Source: Candidatus Hermodarchaeota archaeon | GTDB lineage: Archaea > Asgardarchaeota > Hermodarchaeia > Hermodarchaeales > Hermodarchaeaceae | Assembly: GCA_016840065.1 (NCBI GenBank) | Contig: JAEOTB010000050.1 | Span: forward strand, 1 to 33,355 | Direction of reading: 5' to 3' | Length of the DNA stretch: 33,355 nucleotides | Part shown: positions 25,698-33,355 of the stretch, in pieces | How positions within the stretch are numbered: the stretch's first letter is position 1 | How the letters are laid out: every line of letters starts with the position of its first letter | The notes under the pieces: model-generated | Told to the model about the DNA's origin: nothing | The model's database searches: none | The model's input: the letters and a program-made list of their open reading frames with translations, nothing else | Made by a program: the position numbers and the translations under genes

Positions 25698-28487
25698 ATG
25701 GTTTCAATGATAGCTTGCCGAGAAGCCCGATATAATAGGTTCCTTCTTCTGATAGTATTGGCGTGTCTTGTAACACCGAATGGTGCTTTCAACATCAAGC
25801 CCTCAATTAATTTCAGAGTTTCCTCAGGAGATATTGATAGTACATCAGCGGGTTTACTTACCTCTGTTACTTCCCTGGAACCCCCTCCCACTTTTTCTCC
25901 TCCTGTTCCTGGTGCCGCCTTAAATCCCATCTGGAGTAAAATTCATGCCGGGAAATATTACCCATATAGCAGTACTGACCATGGTTCGGATTTAGTTGAG
26001 TTGAGTGGGGGAGGGTACGCCCTCATCGGAACCACCACTGGACCTAGTGGTGAAGAAAATGTTTGGGTTATAGGAACTGATGAGAACGGTACAGAATTAT
26101 GGAATAGTAGCCTTGGAGGTCCCTACATAGATAAGGGAATGGCTGGGGTGGAATGCTCTACTGGCGGCTTAATCATCGGGGGATACACACAGGGAATCGT
26201 TGACGACGACTTAGATTTTTGGATGATACTCACGGACGCAACAGGAAATCCTCTCTGGTCCAAGACCTTTGGCGGCACCGATGACGATTTTGCTAAATCA
26301 GTCATAGAGTGTTCTGGCGGAGGCTTTGCTATCGTTGGCAACACTTGGAGTTTTGGTGCAGGGTCATGGGATGTCTGGCTGATTCGGACAGATAGTTCGG
26401 GGAATCATTTGTGGAATGTTACATTCGGCGGCGCTAGCGGGGACTACGGATATGATATCGTGGAGTGTTCTGGCGGAGGCTTTGCTATACTGGCGTCCAC
26501 CAGTAGTTTTGGTGCAGGAGTTTATGATGTGTGGTTGATTCGTACTGATGCTTCAGGTAATCACCTATGGGATGTTACTTATGGTGGAACTGGATCTGAA
26601 TCTGGCAGTGGGCTAGTTGAGTGTGCGGGCGGTGGCTTCGCCATCATCGGGTATACAGGCCCTAGTTTTAGTGGACGTGATTTCTGGTTACTACGCACCG
26701 ATACTTCAGGAACACTCCTCTGGGACAAGACCTTCGGCGGCTCAGAAATCGATGTCGGTAGCGACATCGCCGAGTGTGCGGGCGGTGGCTTTGTCTTAAG
26801 TGGTACGACTAAAAGCTTTGGTAATGGTGATTACGATATTTGGGTGGTACGCACAGATGGACTAGGTGAAGGTCTGTGGACCCAAGCATACGGTAGCCCT
26901 AGACGAGACGAGTCCGGTGGAATCGTCGAATGTAGTGAGGGGGGCTTCACGGTCATTGGTTCGCTTGCGGATTCCGTGGGTAGGTTAGATGTATGGTTAT
27001 TCCGGATTCCTGATCCTGAAATCTGTTGGTATGTAACACCCGAGGACAAGATTGTAGAGTATGGTGCTAACTTCGAGTATGAACTACGAGCATCATCTCT
27101 ACAGGGTATTGACCAATGGTGGATGAATGATACTACAGGTTTTAACCTCAATCCCGAAGGGTTCCACACCAATACTTCTGTAGGTGTGCTAACTAATGCC
27201 TCCACGCTTTCAGTCGGTGACTACGGGTTACAGGTCTTTGTGAACGACACCGCTGATAACCGGATAAACGCGAACATCACGATTAACATTGAATCCCAGG
27301 CGCCCCCCACTTGGGTGGAGGCACCTACGAACCAAGTAGTCGAATTAGGTTCATCCTTCTATTACTACCTGGACGCCACCGACCGGTCGGGAATCGATTC
27401 CTGGTGGCTCACTAGCGGCGGGCCTTTCACCATCAGTTCACATGGGGACATCACCAACACGGGCGCCTTATCCCTAGCAGTGTACAACATAGAAGTGTGG
27501 GTAAATGACTCACTCGGTAATGCCTTATCCGCTACTTTCCAAGTTCAGGTAGTGGATACAACTGCACCAAGTATATCCTGGTTGCCTATTGACATAAACC
27601 ATGAGCTGGGCGACCCGTTCAATTACTACGTGAGTGCCTATGACCGGAGTGGTATTGATTCATGGTGGATAGATGACACGACTCACTTCACCATCAATGA
27701 TAATGGCAAGATTACCAACGTCACCTTCTTGCCGATCGGTGAATATCTTATCAGGGTTTGGGTCAACGATACCCAAGGAAACACCCAGAATGACAAAATC
27801 GCCCTCACAGTTGTTGACACCATAGCACCAACCATCCTAAATACTCCGGCTATAATACACGGATATCCTGAATCCGTTTCTTACCAATTTGAAGCGTACG
27901 ATCTATCAGGAGTTTCTGGTTGGGGTGTAAGTGATACCACTAATTTCAGAATCTCTTCTTCAGGGCTGCTAACCAACCATAGGGTCTTGAACCAAGGTAG
28001 ATACGATTTAACAGTTTATGTATCCGATGCTCGTGGAAATGTTCAACACCTAAATGTCCGGATTGATATTTTTCCCAGCCAGAGTACGTCATTTGTCGGA
28101 GGTCTAGTAATGGTAGGATTAGTCTCTCTATTTGTACTCGGTTGCTGTTTTCTGATTATTCGCGTTTTCAGAAACAGACCATCAGTCTCTGAAGTCCAAG
28201 AGGAGGAACCCGATTCTATCGCTCACACTCGTCGTGAACGCCCTACTCGCTACAACTGCCGAAAATGTGGAGCCCAAATCACGGGCGACAAGGCGACCTG
28301 CCAGAAGTGCGGGGCCAAGCAGAGGCAGTGTACCGTGTGCCAAGGCTTCATTGAGCATAAGGAACAGTATCTCCAGTGTCCCCACTGCAAGCAACTAGCT
28401 CACAAAAGACACTTGCTTGAATGGCTAAAGGTCAAAGGTCAGTGCCCCTATTGCAGACGAAAGCTACGGCGCAAAGATGTGGTCTAG
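25698..28487 (+). CDS. Propeller/Ig-like surface protein with cytoplasmic zinc-ribbon and RING/PHD-like tail, paralog B
   Basis: A 929-residue protein. The ectodomain matches paralog A: signal segment (about 10-30), seven propeller repeats (78-437), four Ig/cadherin-like domains (about 445-790) and one membrane helix (about 798-822). Unlike A, it continues into the cytosol for about 105 residues. An acidic linker (EVQEEEPDS) is followed by a zinc ribbon (C854-x2-C857...C868-x2-C871) and then an eight-ligand finger: C878-x2-C881-x12-C894-x2-C897-x4-H902-x2-H905-x10-C916-x2-C919. The HLLEWLK-KGQCPYCRRKL stretch is RING-H2-like, while the spacing is also PHD-like. This suggests a receptor that recruits a partner, possibly a ubiquitin-type E2. 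No E1 or E2 gene is in the window, so that is inference. Confidence 0.9.
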   Translation: MVSMIACREARYNRFLLLIVLACLVTPNGAFNIKPSINFRVSSGDIDSTSAGLLTSVTSLEPPPTFSPPVPGAALNPIWSKIHAGKYYPYSSTDHGSDLVELSGGGYALIGTTTGPSGEENVWVIGTDENGTELWNSSLGGPYIDKGMAGVECSTGGLIIGGYTQGIVDDDLDFWMILTDATGNPLWSKTFGGTDDDFAKSVIECSGGGFAIVGNTWSFGAGSWDVWLIRTDSSGNHLWNVTFGGASGDYGYDIVECSGGGFAILASTSSFGAGVYDVWLIRTDASGNHLWDVTYGGTGSESGSGLVECAGGGFAIIGYTGPSFSGRDFWLLRTDTSGTLLWDKTFGGSEIDVGSDIAECAGGGFVLSGTTKSFGNGDYDIWVVRTDGLGEGLWTQAYGSPRRDESGGIVECSEGGFTVIGSLADSVGRLDVWLFRIPDPEICWYVTPEDKIVEYGANFEYELRASSLQGIDQWWMNDTTGFNLNPEGFHTNTSVGVLTNASTLSVGDYGLQVFVNDTADNRINANITINIESQAPPTWVEAPTNQVVELGSSFYYYLDATDRSGIDSWWLTSGGPFTISSHGDITNTGALSLAVYNIEVWVNDSLGNALSATFQVQVVDTTAPSISWLPIDINHELGDPFNYYVSAYDRSGIDSWWIDDTTHFTINDNGKITNVTFLPIGEYLIRVWVNDTQGNTQNDKIALTVVDTIAPTILNTPAIIHGYPESVSYQFEAYDLSGVSGWGVSDTTNFRISSSGLLTNHRVLNQGRYDLTVYVSDARGNVQHLNVRIDIFPSQSTSFVGGLVMVGLVSLFVLGCCFLIIRVFRNRPSVSEVQEEEPDSIAHTRRERPTRYNCRKCGAQITGDKATCQKCGAKQRQCTVCQGFIEHKEQYLQCPHCKQLAHKRHLLEWLKVKGQCPYCRRKLRRKDVV

Positions 28488-28568
28488 CTCCTTCAACCCG
28501 ATATTTCTGTACTAGTGAAGGCTTAAATGCCACAAGATAGTGGGCTAGCCTAGGAAGGCTGGTGTTTG

Positions 28569-29510
28569 ATGGCAAACAAAAGTGGCAACGAGAGACGCAG
28601 CGGGTCACCCGCCTCGGATGAACACCCACACGACCCACCCTCAATCCCCAACTGGAGGGAGAGGTGGGGTTTCCAGTTCTACGACCCCAAAGCCAAACTC
28701 TGCGGACTCTTCAACATCAGCAGCCACCCGAATATCCCCAAACAAGAGTTCCATCTGGTTCTTCTTGCCGACAGCGAAGTTGACCTCTACATCAACACCT
28801 TGCCCCTACAAGGAAGGATTGACAAACTAAGCGACGGCAACCTCACCTTCTCCATGGTCGAGCCCAACCACCAATGGAACATCAGCTTCGACGAAGGTAG
28901 CCGCTTCGCTGAGCTAGAGTTCCATGGACGAATCCCCCCAGTCAAATACGACTCCAAACTCTACCGCATGGAGGGGGTTCTTGAGTTGGAGTACTACGGG
29001 CAACCTTGCATCGTGAAAGGCAATATCCGTCTCGATGATGGGGCTAGCCACGACATTCACTGTCTTGGTTACCGGGACCATTCCTGGGGAATCAGGGATG
29101 ATGCCGCCATCGACAAGTGGTACAGGGTCGTCGCCCATTTCGAATGGTGCGTCATAAACCTAATTCAACTCCAAATCCGGGACCGAACCCTTTCAACGGG
29201 CTTCATGGTGACAAACAAGGGCACCCAACAACTCAAAGATGTTGAAGTAGTAACCCGCTACGAACCCGATGCGGTCACACCAGAGGGCTTTGATTTCCGA
29301 TTCAAAGATGAAACCGGGGAAAACTGGCTCCTCAAATCCGCCAAGATCCAGACCATGATGCGCTCCCCACGCCCAATAAAGCCAGGATATCATGTAAGCA
29401 TCTATGATGTCGTCTCCCATTTCATGCTCAAACGATACCCCAGCAGCGGGTACGGCATCGCCGAATACCTCACCAATCAAATATCTAGCCTACCAGGGGA
29501 ATTACCCTAA
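28569..29510 (+). CDS. CrtC/AttH-like lipocalin-fold protein
   Basis: A 313-residue soluble protein with the G-x-RDHSWG-RD motif (D170-H-S-W-G174 counted from this ATG). That motif marks the hydroxyneurosporene synthase (CrtC)/AttH-like superfamily and related domains of unknown function. Beta-rich segments surround it: WGFQFYDPKAKLCGLF near 35-50, LYRMEGVLELEYYGQPC near 133-149, and WYRVVAHFEW after the motif. CrtC enzymes hydrate carotenoid double bonds, but the many relatives act on unknown lipids, so no substrate is assigned. I chose the ATG at 28569 over a TTG one codon earlier. A TATA-like GCTTAAATG lies about 45 bases upstream. It is followed by a hairpin terminator and is convergent with the LRR gene. 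Confidence 0.8.
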   Translation: MANKSGNERRSGSPASDEHPHDPPSIPNWRERWGFQFYDPKAKLCGLFNISSHPNIPKQEFHLVLLADSEVDLYINTLPLQGRIDKLSDGNLTFSMVEPNHQWNISFDEGSRFAELEFHGRIPPVKYDSKLYRMEGVLELEYYGQPCIVKGNIRLDDGASHDIHCLGYRDHSWGIRDDAAIDKWYRVVAHFEWCVINLIQLQIRDRTLSTGFMVTNKGTQQLKDVEVVTRYEPDAVTPEGFDFRFKDETGENWLLKSAKIQTMMRSPRPIKPGYHVSIYDVVSHFMLKRYPSSGYGIAEYLTNQISSLPGELP

Positions 29511-29522
29511 TCTTGAGATAAT

Positions 29523-29572
29523 CCCCTTCCTCCCCGTCCCCCTCCATCCCCAAAGATGTCTTCCGTGATGAG
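29523..29572. repeat. Dispersed C-rich (G-quadruplex-type) repeat, copy 2
   Basis: C-tracts of 4, 4, 5 and 4 bases with spacers 5, 2 and 5 lie at 29523-29551, followed by a TGTCTT and TGATGAG stretch related to the other copies. It begins 12 bases after a stop codon, between convergent genes. Confidence 0.75.
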
Positions 29573-29584
29573 TTGCTCTCCGGG

Positions 29585-29607
29585 CAGGATTGCTGTCCTG
29601 GTTTTTT
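29585..29607 (+). terminator. Hairpin plus T-run terminator after the CrtC-like gene
   Basis: CAGGA (29585-29589) pairs with TCCTG (29596-29600) around a 6-base loop and is followed by six T at 29602-29607. It lies about 75 bases past the stop at 29510. Confidence 0.55.
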
Positions 29608-29640
29608 AGGGGTGTTTGGTTTCGTCTTGGATGATACTGG

Positions 29641-30459
29641 CTAGTCCATCCATTTCACATGACCCATTTCTATTAGTTTTCGGAGTGGCTCTGGTATGCG
29701 GTCTGCTTTCTGTAGGTGTGACGATGCCCACACTTCCACGTCTTCATCCATCCACAGAATGGAGAGGCGTGGGCAGGAGAAGATGGGGGATATATCCACA
29801 CATTCCAGTTGATTCTTGTTGAAGGTCAGGGTTTCCAGCTTGGGGCAGTGTTGCAGCGGGGTAAGGTCGAGGGATTCTAGCTGATTACTCCCTACTCCTA
29901 GACCTCCTAGCTCCGCGCATTGTTTGAGGGGAGTTAGGTCGATCTGCTGCAAAAGGTTCACGGCAAGCCCGATACTCCTGAGCTTAGGGCATTGTTGGAG
30001 GGGTGTGAGGTTGACCTGACTTAGTCTATTCCCATTAAGACCCAAACTAGTGAAGCTTTTACAGTGGCTGAGGGGGGTGAGGTCGATGCGTTCTAACTGG
30101 TTGCCACCAAATTCAAGTTCTACCAGCTGGGAGCAGTCACTGAGAGGGGTGAGGTCCAAATGCTCGAGCCGGTTGCTACCCAACCCCAGCTCTTCCAAGT
30201 TGGCGCAGTGGCGGAGAGGGATGAGGTCCAGGTGTAGCAACTGGTTCCTATCCAGCCTGAGCTCACGCAAGTTAGCATGGTGTTGGAGAGGGGTGAGGTC
30301 GATGGAGGCAATGCTCCTATTCAAGAGGTGGATAGTAGATTCATCGGTGCTAACTTCGAATTTCTCTTGTTCGCCTTTATCGGTTGTGTACTGAAGGGTT
30401 ATCTTACTCAATCTGTGAATCCTCCAAAAAGGATGAATGTTACAATGACTAGTGGCCAT
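29641..30459 (-). CDS. Leucine-rich repeat protein
   Basis: A 272-residue soluble protein. A short N-terminal region (1-50) leads into eight LRR units of 24 residues (about 50-240) with the pattern (I/L/V)-D-L-T-P-L--C--L--L-L--N-L. A cysteine recurs at the ninth position in most units, forming a ladder, as in Cys-containing LRRs. The last unit is degenerate and a helical cap (about 245-272, RKLIEMGHVKWMD) closes the solenoid. It should be a protein-binding scaffold, with no enzymatic motif. Its ATG overlaps the stop codon of the HEAT-repeat gene by 11 bases, so the two are very likely translated together and may act together. Confidence 0.9.
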   Translation of the reverse strand: MATSHCNIHPFWRIHRLSKITLQYTTDKGEQEKFEVSTDESTIHLLNRSIASIDLTPLQHHANLRELRLDRNQLLHLDLIPLRHCANLEELGLGSNRLEHLDLTPLSDCSQLVELEFGGNQLERIDLTPLSHCKSFTSLGLNGNRLSQVNLTPLQQCPKLRSIGLAVNLLQQIDLTPLKQCAELGGLGVGSNQLESLDLTPLQHCPKLETLTFNKNQLECVDISPIFSCPRLSILWMDEDVEVWASSHLQKADRIPEPLRKLIEMGHVKWMD

Positions 30460-31222
30460 TAGTTTGAATTATCTTAAGTGTCTTCTGTGCCCTAGCAAGA
30501 ACTTCTTTCCCGATGACAAGGGTGCCCCTGTCCTCAGGGTATTTGACTTGATGTCTTTCCAAGGCTTCTTTGAGCTTGGGGATGGCGTGACGAATGCGTT
30601 CTGGGAAGTGAACGGTACGTTCTGTAACACCGCACAAGATTCCGAGCCCAATCCGTACGGTATGTTCTAGGCGTGTTTCTTGTGCGGCTCGAAGGAGGAG
30701 GTCAAAGGCGGTGAAGTCGCCGATGTAGGCGAGAGCGTGGATCACGCTTCTGGCAAGTTCTGTGTGCTGTCTCGTGGTGAAGTAGTATTCGAGGATGGTG
30801 GTGAGGAACGGGAGGGCGCAGCTTTCTTGGAGGAAGGCGAGGGCTCGAATGTAGAGAGCTTGTGGACTCGCATCGAGGCTTTCCTCATGGGCATCGATGA
30901 GTGGCAGGTGGGGAAGCTTTGGGTATTCCCTGATGACGAGTTGGGCGGCATCCAATGATTTGCCCATGTGTCTGAGGGCGTCTGCCGTGTTCAAGATGAA
31001 GGAACGGTAAGTGTGATCCATTAACAGCTGGGTTAGCAGCTCATAGGCTTGCTGTCCACCGATTTCACCGATTTCTTGGATAACCTCATTTAACTTCCAT
31101 CTGTCCTGGGGGGCAACGCCTAAAGGGAGCACACCGTATTTGGCGGGAAGCATGTCGAGAACCTCCCGTAATCTAGCCAGCTTGGCCTCTGAAGGCTCCT
31201 CTGCACCGTTCTTCTCGCTCAT
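30449..31222 (-). CDS. HEAT-like repeat protein
   Basis: A 257-residue soluble helical protein. Paired helices resembling HEAT/Armadillo units are visible: LNEVIQEIGEIGGQQAYELLTQLLMD (about 44-69), FILNTADALRHMGKSLDAAQLVIREY (about 75-100), ALAFLQESCALPFLTTILEYYFT (about 127-150) and VIHALAYIGDFTAFDLLLRAA (about 162-182). A charged end (about 210-250) follows. The A-L--IG-----A---L pattern is the basis of the call, and individual repeats are diverged. The role is presumably protein binding. It is first in a two-gene operon with the LRR protein, whose start lies inside its last codons. ATG at 31222. Confidence 0.82.
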   Translation of the reverse strand: MSEKNGAEEPSEAKLARLREVLDMLPAKYGVLPLGVAPQDRWKLNEVIQEIGEIGGQQAYELLTQLLMDHTYRSFILNTADALRHMGKSLDAAQLVIREYPKLPHLPLIDAHEESLDASPQALYIRALAFLQESCALPFLTTILEYYFTTRQHTELARSVIHALAYIGDFTAFDLLLRAAQETRLEHTVRIGLGILCGVTERTVHFPERIRHAIPKLKEALERHQVKYPEDRGTLVIGKEVLARAQKTLKIIQTNGH

Positions 31223-31295
31223 ACCTCTTCCTTACCCCTCCACCCTTTAAGCTTCCCGAATTCCTTCTCTACATCCTACCCTGCTGTTTTTGTCT

Positions 31296-31350
31296 CCCCC
31301 TTCCTCCCCCGCTCCCCCTCCATCCCCATAGTGTCTTGTCTGGTGAGGGG
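31296..31350. repeat. Dispersed C-rich (G-quadruplex-type) repeat, copy 3
   Basis: C-tracts of 5, 5, 5 and 4 bases with spacers 5, 3 and 5 lie at 31296-31327, followed by GTGTCTTGTCTGGTGAGGG. The tract block equals that of copy 1. It lies between divergent genes. Confidence 0.8.
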
Positions 31351-31410
31351 GGTATTGTTTGGTGGGTGATGTTTTTATTTGGGTGTGGGTAGGGTTTCTT
31401 TGTATGTTGT

Positions 31411-31416
31411 AGGAGG
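31411..31416 (+). promoter_or_regulatory. Ribosome-binding site that decides the GTG start at 31424
   Basis: AGGAGG ends 7 bases before an in-frame GTG. A nearer ATG at 31422 is in another frame and meets a stop after 19 codons, so the GTG is preferred. Confidence 0.6.
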
Positions 31417-31423
31417 CGGTTAT

Positions 31424-31888
31424 GTGTCCACCTTACAAGTTCCTGATATGTGCGTTTATGATGGCGTTCATTGTACCGTGATGCGTCTGTCTGGAAGTGG
31501 TTTCTACACTCCAGGGGATCTTGGTATAGAGCCCTATAGCACAACGAGTTCTTGTTGGCGGGGGTATATGTTTATCTTTTTGTGCTGGGAGCAGGCGCTC
31601 TTCTTGAACCAGATTCTGATTAATGCCAAGAATCCTCCTGTCATTAATGGTGTTAAGCCAGAGCCCTTCAAGGGGATGTTTGAGTACTGGTACCGGAATC
31701 TCCGGCTCAAGGAGCGGGGAACTGGACATCTTCTGATAGGTGCGGGGCAGGACCGGTCCAAGCTCAAGGGACGCCTGTACCCTCTTCCCGTTGAATTTGG
31801 GAGAATCCTCCGGATAACTATAGACAAAGGCGACATCACCGCGGTTGTGGACCATGCCGACTGGGCTGTCAGGGAAAAAGAGGACTAG
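31424..31888 (+). CDS. Hypothetical protein, 154 aa
   Basis: A soluble protein of 154 residues with no family I recognise. The N-terminal half holds several cysteines and aromatic residues (CVYDGVHCTV, SSCWRGYMFIFLCW), including a hydrophobic stretch near 48-60 too short for a clear membrane helix. The C-terminal half is more ordered: KPEPFKGMFEYWYRNLRLKERGTGHLL, then RLYPLPVEF and strands RILRITID and ITAVVDHADW. The upstream frame is open to a TTG at 31379, but GTG 31424 has a strong AGGAGG at the right distance. The competing minus-strand frame over the same bases reads as low-complexity Pro/Ser/Arg sequence. Coding is likely but not certain. Confidence 0.6.
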   Translation: MSTLQVPDMCVYDGVHCTVMRLSGSGFYTPGDLGIEPYSTTSSCWRGYMFIFLCWEQALFLNQILINAKNPPVINGVKPEPFKGMFEYWYRNLRLKERGTGHLLIGAGQDRSKLKGRLYPLPVEFGRILRITIDKGDITAVVDHADWAVREKED

Positions 31889-31933
31889 CTCTAGTGACGA
31901 ACTGGCGATAACGGCTACACGGCTTGTATCTAT

Positions 31934-31971
31934 AAAAAAAGAGGGGGGAGAGGAAGTATGGGCTACTTCCT
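31934..31971 (-). terminator. Terminator of the LVIVD-repeat gene
   Basis: On the minus strand an 8-base stem, 31971-31964 with 31958-31951 around a 5-base loop, overlaps the stop codon. It is followed by a pyrimidine run ending in seven T at 31940-31934. Confidence 0.65.
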
Positions 31972-33355
31972 CTTGCGGAACCATAAGAAGTACAGCAGAA
32001 GAATCACTATGACAATCACTATTACAGCTATGAGTGCAATGATAATTGGCAATAGGTTTGGTGGAGGAACTGCTTCGAGGTAGTCGATTGTCACGCTCTC
32101 AATGCTGGGGGTTCGGTCATTGTTGATGCTGGTTAGGATGGCTCGCCAGCGAAGGTCACTGCCATTGTAGGTGAAAGTATGGGCTACATTAGGTGTGATG
32201 CTTTCCCAATGGGCACCGCTGTCAACGGTCAAGAACCATTCGATGGATGTACCAGGTGGTGTGGTAGTCTGTGCGGTAACGGTGGCTTCTGTGATGTTAA
32301 ATGGAGTAAAGTCAACTGTTAGCGATTGGGCTGTTCGGGGGCTCTGGTAGCTGTCACGGTAGCTGCGGAAGATACGGAAAATCAAGAGAGAATCCGTGTT
32401 TGCGACATAAGCGTAGTCTCCATGGATGGTAACTTTGCGACAATCCAGCCCTGGAGCAGTGTAGCTGGTGACGAGCTGAATGTTTGTAGAATCTGTGGTA
32501 TCGATGAGGTGGACTCCACCTAATCGTTCAGCGAGAACTACGTACCGGCCATATATGGCAACACCACTGGAGTAGTTAGTTCCAACAGGAGTATAGCTGT
32601 CCAAGTTGGTAGTAGCCCAGGGTTCGGTGACGTTGTTCAGATAGAAGCCAAATGTGCCATCAGCTATTGCCAAGAAGTCACCGTCGACCGCTATATCGAT
32701 ATCAGCAGTCGCGCCTATCTTCTCTATGAGGTTGAGAGTGGATAGGTCGGTCATTTCATAGATAGCGTATCCGCCACTTCCTCCGATACCTGAGGCATAG
32801 ACATAGTGGCCCTGCGCCCAGACCGATGTGCAGTTATCAACATCATCACTCCAATCAATCGCACTGGGATTAGATGGAGTTGAGATGTTGAACATGTAGA
32901 TTCCGTAGGTTCCATCGGCTAGGTACAGAACTTCACCGTCTAGGAAGATGTCATAGGGGTAGGACATGTCTTCGTATCCGATTTCTACAACATTGGTGGG
33001 GTCACTGGCATCAAAGACATAAATCCCTGTGTCGGAGCTGCCCACATCACCGGCAAAGACCAGGTGGCCTTGAACCGCGACTGAAGTGTAGTAACAGGGG
33101 GTGTCATGCTGGATTTGATCGAGGAACACGGGGGCTACAGGGTCACTGACATCGACGAGTACGAGTCCGTCGGTGCCAGCAGCCATATAGGCAATGTCGC
33201 CTTGGACTGCTACATCGACAGCGTCGTGTGTGCTATACTCACTCATCAAAGGTAGGTCCGTCGCAATCCCATGCCCAAAACGATGGAGATGGACACCAGA
33301 ATCGTCTCCTACTAGGAGAATGCTCCCTGACAACACTACTTCATAGACCACGCTA
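31963..33355 (-). CDS. LVIVD-type beta-propeller surface protein, partial (N-terminus beyond right edge)
   Basis: At least 463 residues; the frame is still open at the right edge, so the signal peptide and true start are missing. Repeats of about 45 residues read D-AVQGD-AYMA-GTDGLVLVDVSDP--P, the hallmark of the LVIVD propeller family, and recur six or seven times over the first 320 residues. Next comes a beta-rich domain (about 335-425; TPPGTSIEWFLTVDSGAHWE), then a Pro-rich hinge, one long membrane helix (about 432-456) and RKRK at the end. The propeller should be extracellular and ligand- or protein-binding. It is a third propeller type in this window, distinct in repeat sequence from those at 6030 and 23180-28487. 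Confidence 0.88.
   Translation of the reverse strand, partial: SVVYEVVLSGSILLVGDDSGVHLHRFGHGIATDLPLMSEYSTHDAVDVAVQGDIAYMAAGTDGLVLVDVSDPVAPVFLDQIQHDTPCYYTSVAVQGHLVFAGDVGSSDTGIYVFDASDPTNVVEIGYEDMSYPYDIFLDGEVLYLADGTYGIYMFNISTPSNPSAIDWSDDVDNCTSVWAQGHYVYASGIGGSGGYAIYEMTDLSTLNLIEKIGATADIDIAVDGDFLAIADGTFGFYLNNVTEPWATTNLDSYTPVGTNYSSGVAIYGRYVVLAERLGGVHLIDTTDSTNIQLVTSYTAPGLDCRKVTIHGDYAYVANTDSLLIFRIFRSYRDSYQSPRTAQSLTVDFTPFNITEATVTAQTTTPPGTSIEWFLTVDSGAHWESITPNVAHTFTYNGSDLRWRAILTSINNDRTPSIESVTIDYLEAVPPPNLLPIIIALIAVIVIVIVILLLYFLWFRKRK

Noticed and set aside
29641-30459. Tandem DNA repeat in the 29.8-30.3 kb region
   Set aside because: The periodicity is the 24-residue leucine-rich repeat seen at DNA level, not a separate element.
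23028-31350. CRISPR array or leader made of the C-rich repeats
   Set aside because: Only three copies, thousands of bases apart, with no spacers and no cas genes.
31269-31544. Minus-strand frame of 91 residues
   Set aside because: It runs through the C-rich repeat and yields low-complexity Gly/Arg/Pro sequence.
31433-31984. Minus-strand frame of 183 residues
   Set aside because: It reads as Pro/Ser/Arg-rich sequence, overlaps the terminator and end of the LVIVD gene, and competes with a plus frame that has a strong ribosome-binding site.

Overview
The window reads as archaeal, most likely an Asgard archaeon and possibly of the Thorarchaeota type. The lineage is inferred from gene content and style, not from a marker search. 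The signs are an archaeal-type tyrosyl-tRNA synthetase, TATA-like A/T boxes upstream of starts together with Shine-Dalgarno sequences, frequent TTG/GTG starts, and T-run terminators. There are also many single-pass surface proteins built from beta-propeller and cadherin/Ig-like repeats, plus TPR, LRR, HEAT and PAS repeat proteins and small zinc-finger proteins. No rRNA, tRNA, CRISPR array or transposase was found.

Left part (1-9.1 kb): a membrane protein cut by the left edge, a calcineurin-like phosphoesterase, a tiny C4HC3 zinc-finger protein and an unknown 160-residue protein. Three units follow in which a secreted or membrane-anchored protein precedes a GNAT acetyltransferase. These are phospholipase D-like plus GNAT, prenyltransferase-toroid protein plus a broken GNAT remnant, and an eight-repeat propeller plus GNAT. 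A polytopic membrane protein closes this part.

Middle (9.2-19.2 kb): a large TPR-nitrilase fusion and a small membrane protein. Next is a PadR regulator / ABC ATPase / ABC-2 permease operon with two operator-like palindromes at its promoter and a hairpin terminator at its end. Then come a nucleoside phosphorylase-like gene, TyrRS, a zinc-ribbon membrane protein, a 67-residue protein behind an array of three palindromes, and a PfkB-family kinase.

Right part (19.4-33.4 kb): a 1165-residue protein made of nine PAS domains with no output domain, then two tandem paralogous surface proteins (seven propeller repeats, four Ig/cadherin-like repeats, one TM helix). The second paralog carries an added cytoplasmic zinc-ribbon plus RING/PHD-like finger tail. 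After these come a CrtC/AttH-like lipocalin-type protein, an overlapping HEAT-LRR gene pair, a small unknown gene and an LVIVD-type propeller surface protein cut by the right edge. Three intergenic copies of a C-rich repeat, whose complement fits a G-quadruplex pattern, are scattered through this part.

The most interesting points are the transmembrane propeller receptor with a cytoplasmic RING/PHD-like tail, the orphan nine-PAS array, the repeated surface-protein/GNAT unit with its decayed member, the dispersed G-quadruplex repeat, and the two palindrome-based operator arrangements.
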